In this document: positions 49,816-62,191 of the stretch, in pieces
Position numbering within the stretch: the first letter of the stretch is position 1
Layout of the letters: each line of letters opens with the position of its first letter
NCBI GenBank assembly: GCA_021464245.1
Contig: JADCRB010000111.1
Location: 62,001 to 126,000, forward strand
DNA length: 64,000 bases
Reading direction: 5' to 3'
From: Carallia brachiata
Lineage: Eukaryota > Streptophyta > Magnoliopsida > Malpighiales > Rhizophoraceae
Translations under genes and position numbers: made by a program
Notes under the pieces: model-generated
Seen by the model: the letters and a program-made list of their open reading frames with translations, nothing else
Databases searched by the model: none
What the model was told of the DNA's origin: nothing

Positions 49816-51524
49816 GCTTTGTGAGTGCCTTTGTGTCTCTGGCCTTCGCTAAATAAGCTGCCAAGTCTTTTATTTACCGCTTTCTTTCTGCCATAAAGCT
49901 TATGCAAGATAGTTAAGCATCAACATATATGCAAATTCCTGGGACTAGTGATCAGAGATCAATTTCCGCCATAGTTTAGTTAAAATCTTATTTTTAAAAA
50001 AAAGTCAAGGTTTTTATTGTAGATATATCCATAATATATTGCCTCAAGTTGCATGTGCTTCAATACTTAATTGATATAGTATGTAGTGTATTTTTTGGAA
50101 CGAGAATGATTAAACTGCTGTGTACATAAAAGAAAGTTATATGTGGAGAGACTTATTTCTAATGGATCCATAATCCTTCATCACTTTGTATCATTAATTC
50201 CTTTTTTTTTTTTTCTGCTACTAATTTAATTTACGTAAAATATAAGTTAAGCTAACCTAATTTTCTAAACTTTAAATGTGAGTGAAAATAAAACTTTAAG
50301 TAAGGTCCAGTTGAAATAAAAGAATAATAAAATAAATTTGTGTGATACAAAATTAATTATGTGTATTATATTTACAAAAACTATGAGTATAATTTACAAA
50401 CAACTTCTTTTTTGGGCTTATTCAATTTATGTGGGGAAAATTCTTCAATTTCTAACCTCTCATTGAAATCAGGTAGAAAATAAGATCTAAATTCAGTTTA
50501 TTTGTGTATGACCAGCTATCCAACCAAATCCATATAGCCCGTTTTCAGCACGTTAATTCGTTGACAAATTCTCACGGTAGAGTTCATTTACAACAATTGG
50601 TAGATTATCGATATAGCTGATTACAAAAGAAAAGAGATGAAACCAATTTGTTTATGTCATCTTCATTCAAAATTATTTTACTTCGGTAATTAAAATTTTG
50701 CAGGTTAATTTCAAAGTCGACTTGTTAAAATATTATATTCTCTGTCTAGTTAATGATTTGATGACTGATATGCTTAGTAAGATCTGTTTTTGTTCAAAAA
50801 AAATTCTCTTATCTAGTTAAGGATCAAGGACTTAGCCTATTCTCTTGTGTTATTAAAGATTATTGTACTTTTCCGTGGGCGTTTTGTTGTTTATTAGCCT
50901 CCTGTTCCCTTGATTGGATTTGAATGGCTAAAAAATTGGTAGGCCGGTTCAGACAAACGGGCACAAGTACTGATCGCAGGAATTGAGATCAGTAATATCG
51001 GTGAATGGTGATTAAATGTCCTTTCTTTCAATTTCTAATGCAAAAATCCAACTTGAGCTTACAATAACAAAGTTTACCATATTTAGGCAAGAAATGACCT
51101 TTGCTGAAACTTTTAGCTCACCGCAAGTTGCAGCCATTAGGAGCTTCGCTGTGGAATTAGAGAAAATTTTGTTTTTAGTTAGTCGGCTCAATGGTTTGGT
51201 CCTAGGTTATTTAAATGTATTAACACCTACAAATTGTTGATGAATGGGAAAGATTAAAGGAGGGAAAAAAAAAAAAAAGCATGGTTTTAGAGATTAATTT
51301 TTTAATTTAAAAATTGTCTTAAAAATAATAATCTTAAAGTAACAAAAAATAAATAATAAAATTTTATTATTTAAAATATAAATATTATTATTTAAAATTA
51401 ATAACTTGTTATAATCGAAACACTTAGTTACCCTACCGAAACTCTTGGGCTCGTTATCTTTTCCCGAAACAAATCTAATTTCTGAGCTCAGAAACGAAGT
51501 TGACTTGTCAATGGCTGACATGTT
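49816..51524. other. WRKY 3' flank and intergenic DNA
   Basis: Holds the WRKY 3' UTR, probably to about 50110, then AT-rich DNA with no supported gene. Confidence 0.5.
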
Positions 51525-51644
51525 CAGAAACGGCCTTCTATGCAGTGTTTGGGCTGGGCCAACTACTGTCAGACGAGGCCCATACCAAAACGGCGTTCTG
51601 TATAGCGTTTGGGGTGGACCTGGCCTAGCAAAGCTCAAAATTTT
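51525..51644. repeat. Two imperfect 60-bp tandem units in a GC-richer patch
   Basis: CAGAAACGGCCTTCTATGCAGTGTTTGGGCTGGG and CCAAAACGGCGTTCTGTATAGCGTTTGGGGTGG start 60 bp apart. Both lie in a short open frame (RNGLLCSVWAGP / QNGVLYSVWGGP) that I do not consider a gene. Confidence 0.55.
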
Positions 51645-52484
51645 GTGTGAGATTTGGAGAATGCCTCTCGGCCGTTTATTCCAACACAGAAAAGCTGAAA
51701 CGAACGGCCAAAAATACTGACCCGCTAAAAAAAAAAAACAAAAAAGATCGGATCAAAAAGTAAAAAGGCAAAAAGAAAAGAAGGATATTTGACAAACGAC
51801 TTTTCGTCTTGGGCAAGCGAAACTGCATCAAGTTTCTTCGGACAAAAAAAAGAATTTTAGCGTGTAAAATAATTTTAATTAATAATAAAATTATCATATA
51901 GTTGTATTTAATAATTTATTTTTTAAAATTTTAATACAACTCTTATTACTTTATTAATATTTAATATTTTTAACACGAAAAGAAAAGTTAGGTATAAAAG
52001 GTTTGTGTATTAAAAATACATATATTTAATAAAATAATAATTTTTGTTTCATTTTAACAAAAAAAAATTTTAAAAATATTATATAATATATATATTTTAT
52101 ATTCTAAAATAATATTTATTTTTATTTTTATTTTTATTTTTTAAAAAAAAAAAAAAATTAATTTTTAATTAATTTCGATGAGCATAAGCTCGGTACCTGT
52201 ACTCAAGCAAGAAAAAAAAGAGAGAGAGAGAGAGAGAAAGATTCTCAAGAGACAAACAGGGTGACCACTTGCAGAAAATGAGACAAGATAAGACTAGATG
52301 GATGGCATTTGTATGTTGATGTAGGAAGCAGAGAGGCAACGAATTGCTGGAGGCAGGAAAAGAAAAAGAATGTCCAAGTTCAATGCACCTCGTAGTGAAC
52401 AAAGAAAAAGGCTGCAATAACGGCTATGTTCAACTTCAGCCAAAAAACGTGGAAAACAAAAGACGCAATTGGCGGGGAGACAGA

Positions 52485-52523
52485 GACGTGTCGTTGGCAA
52501 ATGGACGACTCGACGGTATAAAT
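52485..52523 (+). promoter_or_regulatory. Promoter-like pair: ABRE-type GACGTGTC and TATAAAT
   Basis: GACGTGTC (52485-52492) sits 25 bp before TATAAAT (52517-52523), preceded by less AT-rich DNA. The only open frame after it (52552-52809, 85 codons) matches nothing I know. It may be an orphaned promoter or part of an unrecognised transcript. Confidence 0.3.
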
Positions 52524-54133
52524 GTGGGAATGTAGAGAGTGATCAAGAGCTATGATTGGAATGCTTTCTGTTTGGGATCACCTTGAGTTCCTCCTGCCGC
52601 TTCAGTACTCTGTAAGAAGCTATAATTGGCATCTTCTTGAAATATTTCAGAGGAATGGCTGCGTGGCAATCGATGTACTGAAGGGTTTGGAGGAACTCTG
52701 GGTGCTACCAAACCAATCTTTGCTTATTTATAATAGAAAAAACGTTACTTTCTCGGGTGTTTTTGTGTTGGGCATTATTTGTGACAAAACTGCGATTGAT
52801 ATTTTTTAAACGAAAATTGATATTTTTGAAATGTAAAAATAATAAATATTTTAAAAATATCAGTTGTAATTTCAAAAATATCAATAACAGTTTCGACTGA
52901 GATACTACTCGGGTTAAAAAGGGCTGAAATATTTATGCTTGCTCTTTATAATATTGCATATTGTTGTACCCTTATTTTCTCCAGCTCATGTCGATGCGTC
53001 GCGACACATGTGATGGATGGATCATGCATCGATCCTTAAATTTCCGGGTTGAATCGAGAGTAAACTGATTGTTCCTCTTGAGGCTCTTGAGGTGTTTAGA
53101 TTTCTAGCCGACTATATGTACTTATTATGTTCCTATGATCCCATCGTTCCTAAAATTTCCTTATGTTTCTTTTTCCCCCAATAACTATAGTTATGCATGC
53201 TCTTTGTCAAAACGTACACTTGAAAACTTGAAATTTCACCATGTTATATATATTAATTGACTCTTTATATGTTTACCTTTTCTATATCTTTTATTTTTGT
53301 GAGTATCCTATTGAGACTGTCTATGCATTGAGGACGTAGGTGTTACGTAATAACCTAGATTTTAAAAGTGAGATTGGTGTGGTACAATGAGAATGTTTAG
53401 ATATACCAGTTGTGACTTTAGTAAGTACCCAATCAAAAATGTGAATATTCATTGCAAAATAGGTGTAACATTTATTGAGATAAAATTAAGGGACTGATGT
53501 TTACATTAATTTGGACATATCTATAGTAGTTAGATCGGCAAATGCTCTAAGGCTATTAAATGGAGGTGAATGGGTAGAAAAGGGGGAGAGAAAGAACATA
53601 GTTGACTTAGAAATTTTAATTATAAAGAATTTAGAAATATTAGATCTCACCACGAATTTGTTCATAATAGTACCAATTCACCACAAATCTTTTTGTTAGT
53701 GTTCTGGTCAAAAAAAAGATTTTGTTATTGTTGTTGTTGGTGTTTAAATGCTAAGTTCGGAGTTCAAGATAAAAAAGATTCATGAAAATTGCATAAAGGA
53801 AAAATTATGAGGATATAAAAAATAGTCATACAAATTATAGATGGTAAAAAAAAAATTTAAATTAAGATTCAAGGTAATATTAAGTATATTTAAGATAACA
53901 CTAAATACGTTTAAGGTTTAATTTTTTTAAAAAAATATTCAATTATTTATAAAAGGCTAAATTCATTTTTATGAATATTTTATAGTTTTTTTTTATGTCC
54001 TCTTGGTGGGACTCATTACGCAAATCTACTACATTGCACGTGAGGATAATAGTAATTTTAGACCTAGTTTTTCTTTTCGCTTCCAATATCAAAACGAGAT
54101 GAGATAGGATAGCTTAGCGTGATTTTTCTTTTA
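52524..54133. other. Intergenic DNA
   Basis: No supported gene; short open frames at 52552-52809 and 53511-53699 have no recognisable family features. Confidence 0.45.
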
Positions 54134-54624
54134 GTGTGTTTGGATTTTGTCGAGGGAGAGAAAAAAACTAGTGAGGAAAAAAGTAGTGAGAAAGAAATGA
54201 ATAAAAAAAGAAAGAATTTTGTTGATAATTGTTTGAATATATTAAAATTAGATGAGAAAGAAAAGTGTAAGAAAATAAATGTTTTGTTTGAATAAGGGTA
54301 GAAATCATAGGAAAAGAAAATATTAATTATATCAAATAATTAAAATTCCCTTAATTATTTTTTGGGGTAAAAGTATAGACCAAAATGACCAAAAAAATAA
54401 TTTAGTAAATTTAGTATTAAAGTATATTTATTGCCACATTTCCCTGCTCTTTCTCACCGACTTGGTGAAAATAGATTGTGGTGGGTCCTGTAGATTATTT
54501 TCTCATGCCGTTCAAATCATTTTCCTTTCTATGTGTAATCCAAATGTGAGAATATGCCTCCTATTTTGCACTTTCTTTCTTTTACAATTCTTTCTCTAGC
54601 TTTCTTGAGAATCCGAACAAGCTG
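54134..54624. mobile_element. Tourist-like MITE family B, copy 3
   Basis: Left end GTGTGTTTGGATTTTG after TTA (54131-54133); right end the inverse of CAGCTTGTTCGGATTC before TTA (54625-54627). The left half shares GAGAAAGAAATGA-like phrases with the copies at 16931 and 45204. The right half ends with CTTTCTTTTACAATTCTTTCTC, the inverse of the left type. The two ends are offset by two bases, so the limits may shift slightly. Confidence 0.5.
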
Positions 54625-54830
54625 TTAATTTCCATCTCCATCAACCAATAGAAACCAATAGAATGAGAAAATAATAATCAGCAGGTGCTAATTTAGATAG
54701 TAGGAGTCTAATATCATTTAATCAGAATAAGCTGTTAATTTCCATCTCCTTCAACCAATAGAATGAGAAAATAATAATCAGCAGGTGTTAATTCAGATGG
54801 TAGGAGTCTGATATCGCTTAATCAAAGATC
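54621..54830. repeat. 110-bp tandem duplication overlapping the MITE right end
   Basis: GCTGTTAATTTCCATCTCC...CAACCAATAGAATGAGAAAATAATAATCAGCAGGTG starts at 54621 and again at 54731 with few differences; the first copy has an additional GAAACCAATA. The duplication begins at the last bases of the MITE. Confidence 0.85.
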
Positions 54831-55459
54831 TTGAGTTCGAGTTTTGAAAATGCAGTCACATTAAATATTTACTGAAAAATTTTTGCCACCCTTCAAAATT
54901 TTACTCTGATCAATTCAGATTAATCAGTCAAATAAACTGGATACTGCGTGGTCTCAGATAAAAAAAAAAAAAAAGAGAAAATAATATTTGTTTCTAAACC
55001 CGATTTAAATACCCGAAACTTGTATCCGGCACCAACGATATCAACGAGATGCCGACCCTCCGAGGTTTGGGGCCCGCAAAATCACTCATCTCGGGTGTGA
55101 CTGGTGGTCCTGATGCGTAAAAAACTAGTTTTATTGGGTCCCACTAGTTCGCACAACTTAATCTGACAGCCGTCCGATTATCTAAGAGATCTCAAACAGC
55201 GGTTCAAATTTCAAAATGTAAAACTCGGGACTGGCAGTCGAGTCGACCGTTGGAGACGTAAATTTCCATTCCACAAAAATCCATTTTCCTTTGATAAGAA
55301 AAAGAAGCAAACAAAAGCAGAAGAAGAAGCTCGCAGGACAGGAGAATGAGCAAATCCTAAACCGAAATTAAAAATATACGCTCAGATTCTGCCATTAGTT
55401 TCGAATCCAAAAGCTGCAATCATAAATTTAATTATACCCACATTAAGACAGAACTGACC

Positions 55460-58400
55460 ATGATGATGAGGCGCCATGGCTGGCAACGCCCTCTCCACCC
55501 TCTTCAGGTCTGATTTCTTGTTCTTTATCTCAAATATCCGTTTCTGCTAAATGGGGTTTTCTTATTTTTTTGAATTCAACTAAAAAATTAGAGAAAGTTT
55601 ACTTCTTTTTTTTTTTTTTTGTGTACAGTGAATTCGTTGTGCTTTTAATCTTCTGGCTTGCTTTCTTGTTCTTTTTCTCAAATATCCGTTTCTGCTAAAT
55701 GGGGTTTTCTTATTTTTTTGATTTCAACTAAAAAATTAGAGAAAGTTGACTTCTTTTTTTTTTTTTATTGTACAATGAATTCGTTGTGCTTTTAATCTTC
55801 TGGTTTGCTTTCTTGTTCTTTTTCTCAAATATGCGTTTCTACTTAATGGGGTTTTCTTATTTTTTTCATTCAACTTAAAAATTAGAGAAAGTTTACTTCT
55901 TTCTTTTTTTTTTTTTGGTACAGTGAATTCGTTTGTTGTGCTTTTAATTTTTATTAAGTTTGAACATGGCTGTAGCGTTTGGGTTCAGTAAAAGTGGGTT
56001 ATTGGCATTACAGATGGTGGGTATGGCTATCTACGGCTTCCTAGTTGTGGCCTTCTATACATTCCTTGGGATTTTCCTTGGAAACAGGATTGCACAAATC
56101 ACTGTCACATCCATCTTTACCTTTGTGGTGATGTATCAAAACTAGCAAAAACTCTGTTTTGTTAGCTAAAAAGTTTCTGCAATGTTATCTGAACTCCAAT
56201 GCTGTATTTTTCCAGGTTATTTCAGTTATGTTCCTGTTCGTTAGGTGCACTGCTATTGACCCGACCGATAGGACCAGCTTTAGAAAGAAGAAGAAGAAGA
56301 AGAAGAAAGCCAAGTCAAATGGGGTTTCAAACCTGAATTATGGGTTTGTTTTGAGTCAAATAATCAGGAGGTTTCTCAGAAGGCTGGAGAGGAAGATTCT
56401 TAAAACATTTATAAGAAGAAGGTATCTGGATCCTTTGAAGATTAGTGCCCAATTGGAGCCATTACTACCGTTTCCCCTTGTTCATAAGGATGATGATGCT
56501 GTTGCACCTGATCCGAAAGACGATGACATCTCTTACTGCGTGCTATGCGATTTTGAGGTCAGGAATACCCATAATTTAATGTTACAGCGGGGCTTGTTTC
56601 AATACATTGACGAGGGCCGCGGTTTCTGTTTCAGGTCAAGAAGCAGAGCAAACACTGCAGGACGTGTGGCCGTTGTGTTGAGGGCTTTGACCACCATTGC
56701 AGGGTGAGAATTTTTGTGCCTCAATCTCCGATGCGGATTGTCTCCCAAATTTGTTGCTTATGGCTTCTATTTTGACATTTCTATGGAAATCTACATGAAG
56801 TTATTTGCTTGTGATTCCAGTGGTTAAATAACTGCATCGGCAAAAGGAATTACACGACATTCATTCTACTGATGATATCTGTCTTGTTAATGGTAAGTGA
56901 AAGTTATATCTTACAGTTATTTAAATGACAGTTATGTTCCCAAAAATTGCTTGATATTTGATAATCCTGTCAATCAAATTTCCATTGGCACAGTTAATTA
57001 TTGAAGGGGGAACTGCCATTGCAATATTCATCAGATGCTTTGCTAATAAAAATGGCATAGAGAGGGAGCTGAAACAGAAGTTACACGTAGAGTTCCCCAG
57101 AGGGATTCTGGCGACGGTATCGGTACTGCAGTTTAAATTGCATTGTTCCATTAATGCTTTATCATTTAAACTTTGGAGGCAATTTTGTGTTACTCATCGG
57201 TTCCAAACTGACGAGTTATCTACAGGTTCTGTTGGTCCTAATGGCAGCTTATGGTTCAGCAGCCCTCGGGCAACTTTTCTTCTTTCATGTGGTTCTCATA
57301 CGCAAGGTAATTGCGACAATTGCCTTGCTTACATAGAACATAGTACAATTCGTGTTTCGTCAGTGTGGTAAAGAAAGGACATGATGTCTACGGCACATTA
57401 TGTACTGAGCCACCTTCTTGGTGCCATTTCTTATGAGTGCTTCCAAGCACTCACCTTCCTGGCAACCACATTGCATAATATATGGTGGTTGGTGCCAAAT
57501 TCAGAACTTTTCATTATAGGTACCCTTTTTGCCCTGGGAGAACCGGGACAGAGAACGCTGCAAAACAAGTACTTGCTTTAGGAATGAGTCATGGTTTTTG
57601 TGTTAGGAGGATAAAGCTTCTTGGACTCAAAAAAATTTTATAGACATTTCATACAATTAATTAAAAATAATAATAAAAGTTGAAGATATGATGTTTTTTT
57701 TTTTTTGGGACCATTCATGATTTTGCTATGTTATAATCAGTTGCAATTCTACCAAACTTCTAATCGTATGTCTGTATTGAACGGCAGGGTGGATACCTGA
57801 AGTTGTGAGATCAATAGTCCCTTTAATCTTTCCAAACTAAAATTGAACTGCCACTTACCCTACATATTTTAGTTAGGGAGTTCTTCAACATGGTTCCTGC
57901 AGATAATTTTTGGTCCTGGAAACGACTTTCTTCGTAAAAGTATAGCCACTTGGATGCATTCTTCCTGCTGTTAACAATAAGTTTACTGTGGCTGAGTTTG
58001 CTGTAGGGAATGAGAACGTATGATTACATCATGGCTATGAAAGAGGAAAACCAATCGATCGAAATAGATCCATTCGATGATTCAGATTTTTCTTCGGACT
58101 CTGATTTCGACTCACCTGAGAAATCAACATTTGTTTCGCGGTTTGTTTGCGGAGGACGGACGGGAGGCCAGGTATGTTGTCTCAGCTTACCTTATTTTTG
58201 CAGTTCAAGTAGTGACGAATCATATCAACCTTAACACATGGCTGCTATAATTTTTAGAAACCGACAAGTCTCTCCATAAGAATTGATGCAAATCCGGAGC
58301 CGTCCTCCTTAAACAAGAAACGCGGCTTTCATGTAAGCATAAATCCATGGGCATTGATTAAGCTGAGCAGGGATAAAGCTATATTAGCAGCTGAGAAGGC

Positions 58401-58767
58401 CAGAGAGAGGCTCAGGAAACAGAATGCTGAGGCAGAACCAGATCCATTGAGGCCACTCCCATTGGAGACAAAGTGTGGACCACTGATGAACACAGACAGG
58501 ACTATGACCAATTTGGAATCAGGTTCAACCCCACTTATGTCCATAGGGAGGGTTCTGGGGTCGCCAGGAACGTTTTCTAGTCCCAGAAGACGATTTTCTG
58601 GCTCCCAATCTACGTTCTCTGGTATGGTGCCATCACCAAAGAACAAGTACAGAAGCAGTTTTGACTTAAAGTTGACAGAGGTTTCCAGGGAGCTCGAGAC
58701 CTACATTTCAAGGCAGGTTTTATGTTCTGTCATAAAGAAAGATGCATGTGAGGCATCCCCTAGATAA
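55460..58767 (+). CDS. PAT18: DHHC protein S-acyltransferase 18-like (PAT18)
   Basis: Nine exons (55460-55507, 56014-56127, 56216-56557, 56635-56703, 56821-56892, 56994-57122, 57226-57306, 58007-58171, 58258-58767) join in frame to 509 residues. The start [16 protein letters not shown] is conserved in plant PATs; it could also begin at the third Met. Membrane segments lie at [51 protein letters not shown] and [24 protein letters not shown]. Between the second and third, the cytosolic cysteine-rich domain reads [27 protein letters not shown] with the catalytic DHHC. Before it, a lysine run follows RCTAIDPTD. The C-terminal tail has [18 protein letters not shown] and [22 protein letters not shown], matching Arabidopsis PAT18. 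The enzyme attaches palmitate to cysteines of target proteins at endomembranes; substrates are unknown. No frame break. Exon 2 may end three bases earlier. Confidence 0.95.
55514..55950. repeat. Three tandem copies of a ~147 bp unit in PAT18 intron 1
   Basis: TTTCTTGTTCTTTxTCTCAAATATCCGTTTCTGCTAAATGGGG begins at 55514, 55662 and 55808. Each unit continues through CAACTAAAAAATTAGAGAAAGTT and a long T run to TACAGTGAATTCGTTGTGCTTTTAATCTTCTGG. The first unit starts seven bases after the exon 1 donor, so most of the 506-bp intron is this array. Confidence 0.92.
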
Positions 58768-59374
58768 GCGTATTCTCAGTCCCTGAGAAGGATCCATTTA
58801 TTTACTGTGTATTATAGACAAGTTCGTTACCATTATCTTACCATTATCAGTGAAGAAAGGCAATTTAAATTTACACATGTATATCATGAATTGAAATTTT
58901 TAACATAAGAGCATTCAAATTCAAAGTTCTTTTTATTTAGAAGCAATGTCAACAGATCATTTCCTGGACAATTTTCATGCGTCTGGTTATGGATTATCAT
59001 TGCATATATGTATGTTAACTATGGAAACTGGAAGTTTTTTGGCTACATCTTTTGAAGAAAAAATAGAAAAAAGGAAAACAGATAGAGAGAGAGAATTGCA
59101 GAAATAACTTCATTCTATTTTCCCATTCCAAAAAATCACTCAATTGTTATTATTGCACACAAATTACATGAAAGAAAAAAAAAATCAATACCATCTCACA
59201 AGTCAACAATCACAAATCAGCAACTTCCACTCAACTTTACAATTCAGGCGGTCTTTTCCTCTGCAAGGCAATGAGCAGTTTTTGTTGAGAAACGGCAAGA
59301 ATCAAATATTGAAGTAATGACAATTCGCAAAAGAAGGTGAGTTTACCACCGAACAAATTCTAGTTTTGGTAAAT
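58768..59374. other. Gap between convergent PAT18 and polygalacturonase genes
   Basis: Should contain both 3' UTRs. No further gene is visible. If the last polygalacturonase exon is misjudged, its true 3' exon would lie here. Confidence 0.5.
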
Positions 59375-62191
59375 TCACCAGGACTGCAGCCAAACACGTC
59401 TGTTTTCATTACCTGAATTCTGCAAGTGACTTGATAGATGATAACAATCAGGGTAATGATCGGGGAAGATTCTCTCCCCAAGAGGCTTGCAAGTCTCGGG
59501 TGAAACAAAGTCAGAATATCCTCGGACATATGAGCAACTCCATGGAGACTTTGAGGTTACACTGAAAGTAATGTTCAACAGGCAAATATCGTGAAACGTG
59601 TCCCCTTCAATACCCTCTAGAACACCTGCATATGTAATGTTCTCTCCACTGACATCTTTTATGGTTATCCTTTCTATTGAGGGAAGAGCATGTGGATCAT
59701 AGTGCTCATCAGGGTGTTCACCATAGTAGCCTGTGAACTTTATAGATACATTTACATCAGTCACGTGACGTTTGATATATAAATATCTCTCACATATCCA
59801 CCCCTTCCTGGAGATGTCTTTATCCTAATACCCATGCTTGATTTATAGAATTGGAGATCTTCTGCGTGAACTTTTGACACACCTCCAGACATCTCACTCC
59901 CAATTGCAATCCCTGAACTTGGGGTTTGTCCAACGAGCCGACGGATAATAATGTTTTTGCTGGGACGACCATATGATATGCCATATTCATCCCACCCACT
60001 TTTAATCGCAATTATATCATCACCGGTGCTGACATAACAGTCCTCAATGCAAACATCATCAGAAGAATCTGAATACATTTAAACAGACAGGTAAGCATCC
60101 TACTGAGGCGTCTGAGAGAAGCAATTTAAAATGGTTGGACAATGCAAAGTTGTCATCAGAGTCCTCAAAGGGAAATGGTTCTTTCTTTAAAAACAAAGGA
60201 ATTGCAGAGCCAGGAAACGTTTGAACCTAGCAAAACTACCGGTTATATTCGAACAACAAAAGCACTCGTGCTCTAGGATGTTTGTTTAGGCAACAGTGAA
60301 ATTTACAAGCTTGGCATCTATGCGATAGTAGTTTCTTTGTCGTAGTTTCCTTCTTGTATATATAGTTGAGGTGTTATCCATACATTTAGATATGTTTCCA
60401 GCTTAGAAAAAATCTCACCTGGATCAATCCCATCTGTGTTCGGTGAATGATGAGGAGCAAGGATTGTCATATTCTGGACAATTACATGGCTGTTCATCCA
60501 GAAAAACAGTCTCAACTCTCTTCATAATTCATAAAAGACTAATTTTTGCACAGATTACATTGTAACATTAAAAACTTTAGAAACCAAGAGAATTCATTAT
60601 GATATACTTGTGAAGACAAACCTGCAGTAAACAGGGTGGATTGTCCAGAATGGAGAATTTAAGAAGGTCAGATTAGAGATAACTATGCCACTTGAGTTCA
60701 TGAACTCAACCAGGTGGGGTCGGGTATAGTTCAGGGTTTGGTTTCGGAACCAATCCCACCAGATGCTACCTTGACCATCAATAGTTCCATTACCACCTAC
60801 GTGAAGAAACCAGGGAAGAAACCAGGGACTTTGTGAACAAACTGAGTTAATCTGTCAAGGAAAAATCTGTTATTGGTAGCACTAACCTGTTATGATAACA
60901 TCTGTCAAATTGCGACCAAAAATAAGGCTTTGATGCCTTCTCCAGGCAATTCCCTCCCTCGGCCATATGATGGCAAAGGATCAATAACTGGCCAATCATC
61001 AGAGTGCTGCAATTGCTAGTTTAGCATTAGTAAGCGCATGATTGCACAAATATCAATCAAATTTGAGTTTTAAAGAATAGAACTACCATTAGAAGTTGAT
61101 TCTTAGAAATGAAATTATAAGCCCTTAAGCTCATACATACAACCAAAACAAATTACACTGCCAATGGTAAGCGATGGTATCGACAAATATCATGTGCACA
61201 TTCTTCTTGGCAGTGGATTTGAGGACTTACAGTTGATCCAAGAATCACTGCTCCCTTATCTAACCACAATGTCAGATGACTGATGAGATCAAAACTTCCT
61301 GTCAACCACCGGCCAGCTGGGACAAAGAGCTTGGCCCCGCCCTTGTCAGCAAATGAATTAAGATAGAAGATGGCATTCTGAAACGCTTTCGTGTTGAGAG
61401 TGACACCATCCCCAACTGCGCCAAATTCAGTAATACTGACACTGTGAGGCCGAAGCTCTGCAGACTTGGCATGTTTGCAATGGGAACTGCCCCTGACAGT
61501 CCATGGACCATCAATGAACAATGCAAATACCAGAAGTACATCCACTAACTGAAAGAAAAGCAGCCAAAACTGGTTAACTAAACAATTAAATGTCAGCAAA
61601 ACATATTTTATCATTTGTAGAGCAATTACAGTTAACAATCTCGAAAGCTATCCAAGTGCAAAAAAATTTAGGGAAAGACAAACCAAGTCAACAACAATGT
61701 AAAATGAAGGAAAGAAAAAAGTTTTATGTGCTGATTGAATCACTCAAAAAGCTGTGACTGTCATTTTGTAAATCAATTTATATGCAGTGGCTTATAGTTT
61801 TTTATGCCATTTCAAGGACAGTGTAACTAATTTATTTTTCGGTGTTAGACGGCATCAGGAAGCTACGTTGGACCTTGATTAATTCAGTTCGAGCTTCTAT
61901 TCGACTATGGGAGCTCTCCCAGCACTTTCTTCATTTTTTTTTTTCCACACACAAGTCTCTATCCCGAGACCTTAAGGGGAACTAGGGTAGCTAATTTCTG
62001 AGCTACTTTTTGCTGGAAAGATACTAAACAAGAACAGCAGCAGCAAGAACCCAGAAATTTTGTTTCATCACTTTGCAACTCTACATAGACAAAAGGGTGT
62101 CAAGAGGAAGACAACAGAACCAAACCCAACAAAAAAAAAAGGAGAGAAATTGAGCAATGATAAAGCAACTCACACCAAAAGATCTCCTCAT
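59375..62191 (-). CDS. GH28 polygalacturonase-like protein, two frame breaks
   Basis: Six exons on the minus strand: 62191-62174, 61548-61231, 61006-60887, 60796-60622, 60489-60419, 60068-59375, all GT-AG. A tiny first exon (MRRSFG) joins a hydrophobic signal anchor (LVDVLLVFALFIDG). Then come ITEFGAVGDG, WPVIDPLPSYGRGRELPG, GTIDGQG, SPNTDGIDP, STGDDIIAIKSG, SSGIAIGSEMSGG and RIKTSPGRGG, the ordered landmarks of GH28. The family cleaves pectic homogalacturonan in the cell wall. Here the G-H-G site of classical enzymes is SSG followed by GSEMSGG, as in the plant clade that includes At3g62110, so activity is uncertain. Two single bases are missing: one in the G run after RELPG (near 60928) and an A near 59764, just after YISNVT. 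Beyond each the correct frame resumes. The 3' end (QNSGNENRRVW, stop 59375) is less sure, because a GTAATG donor-like site lies just before it. Confidence 0.85.
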
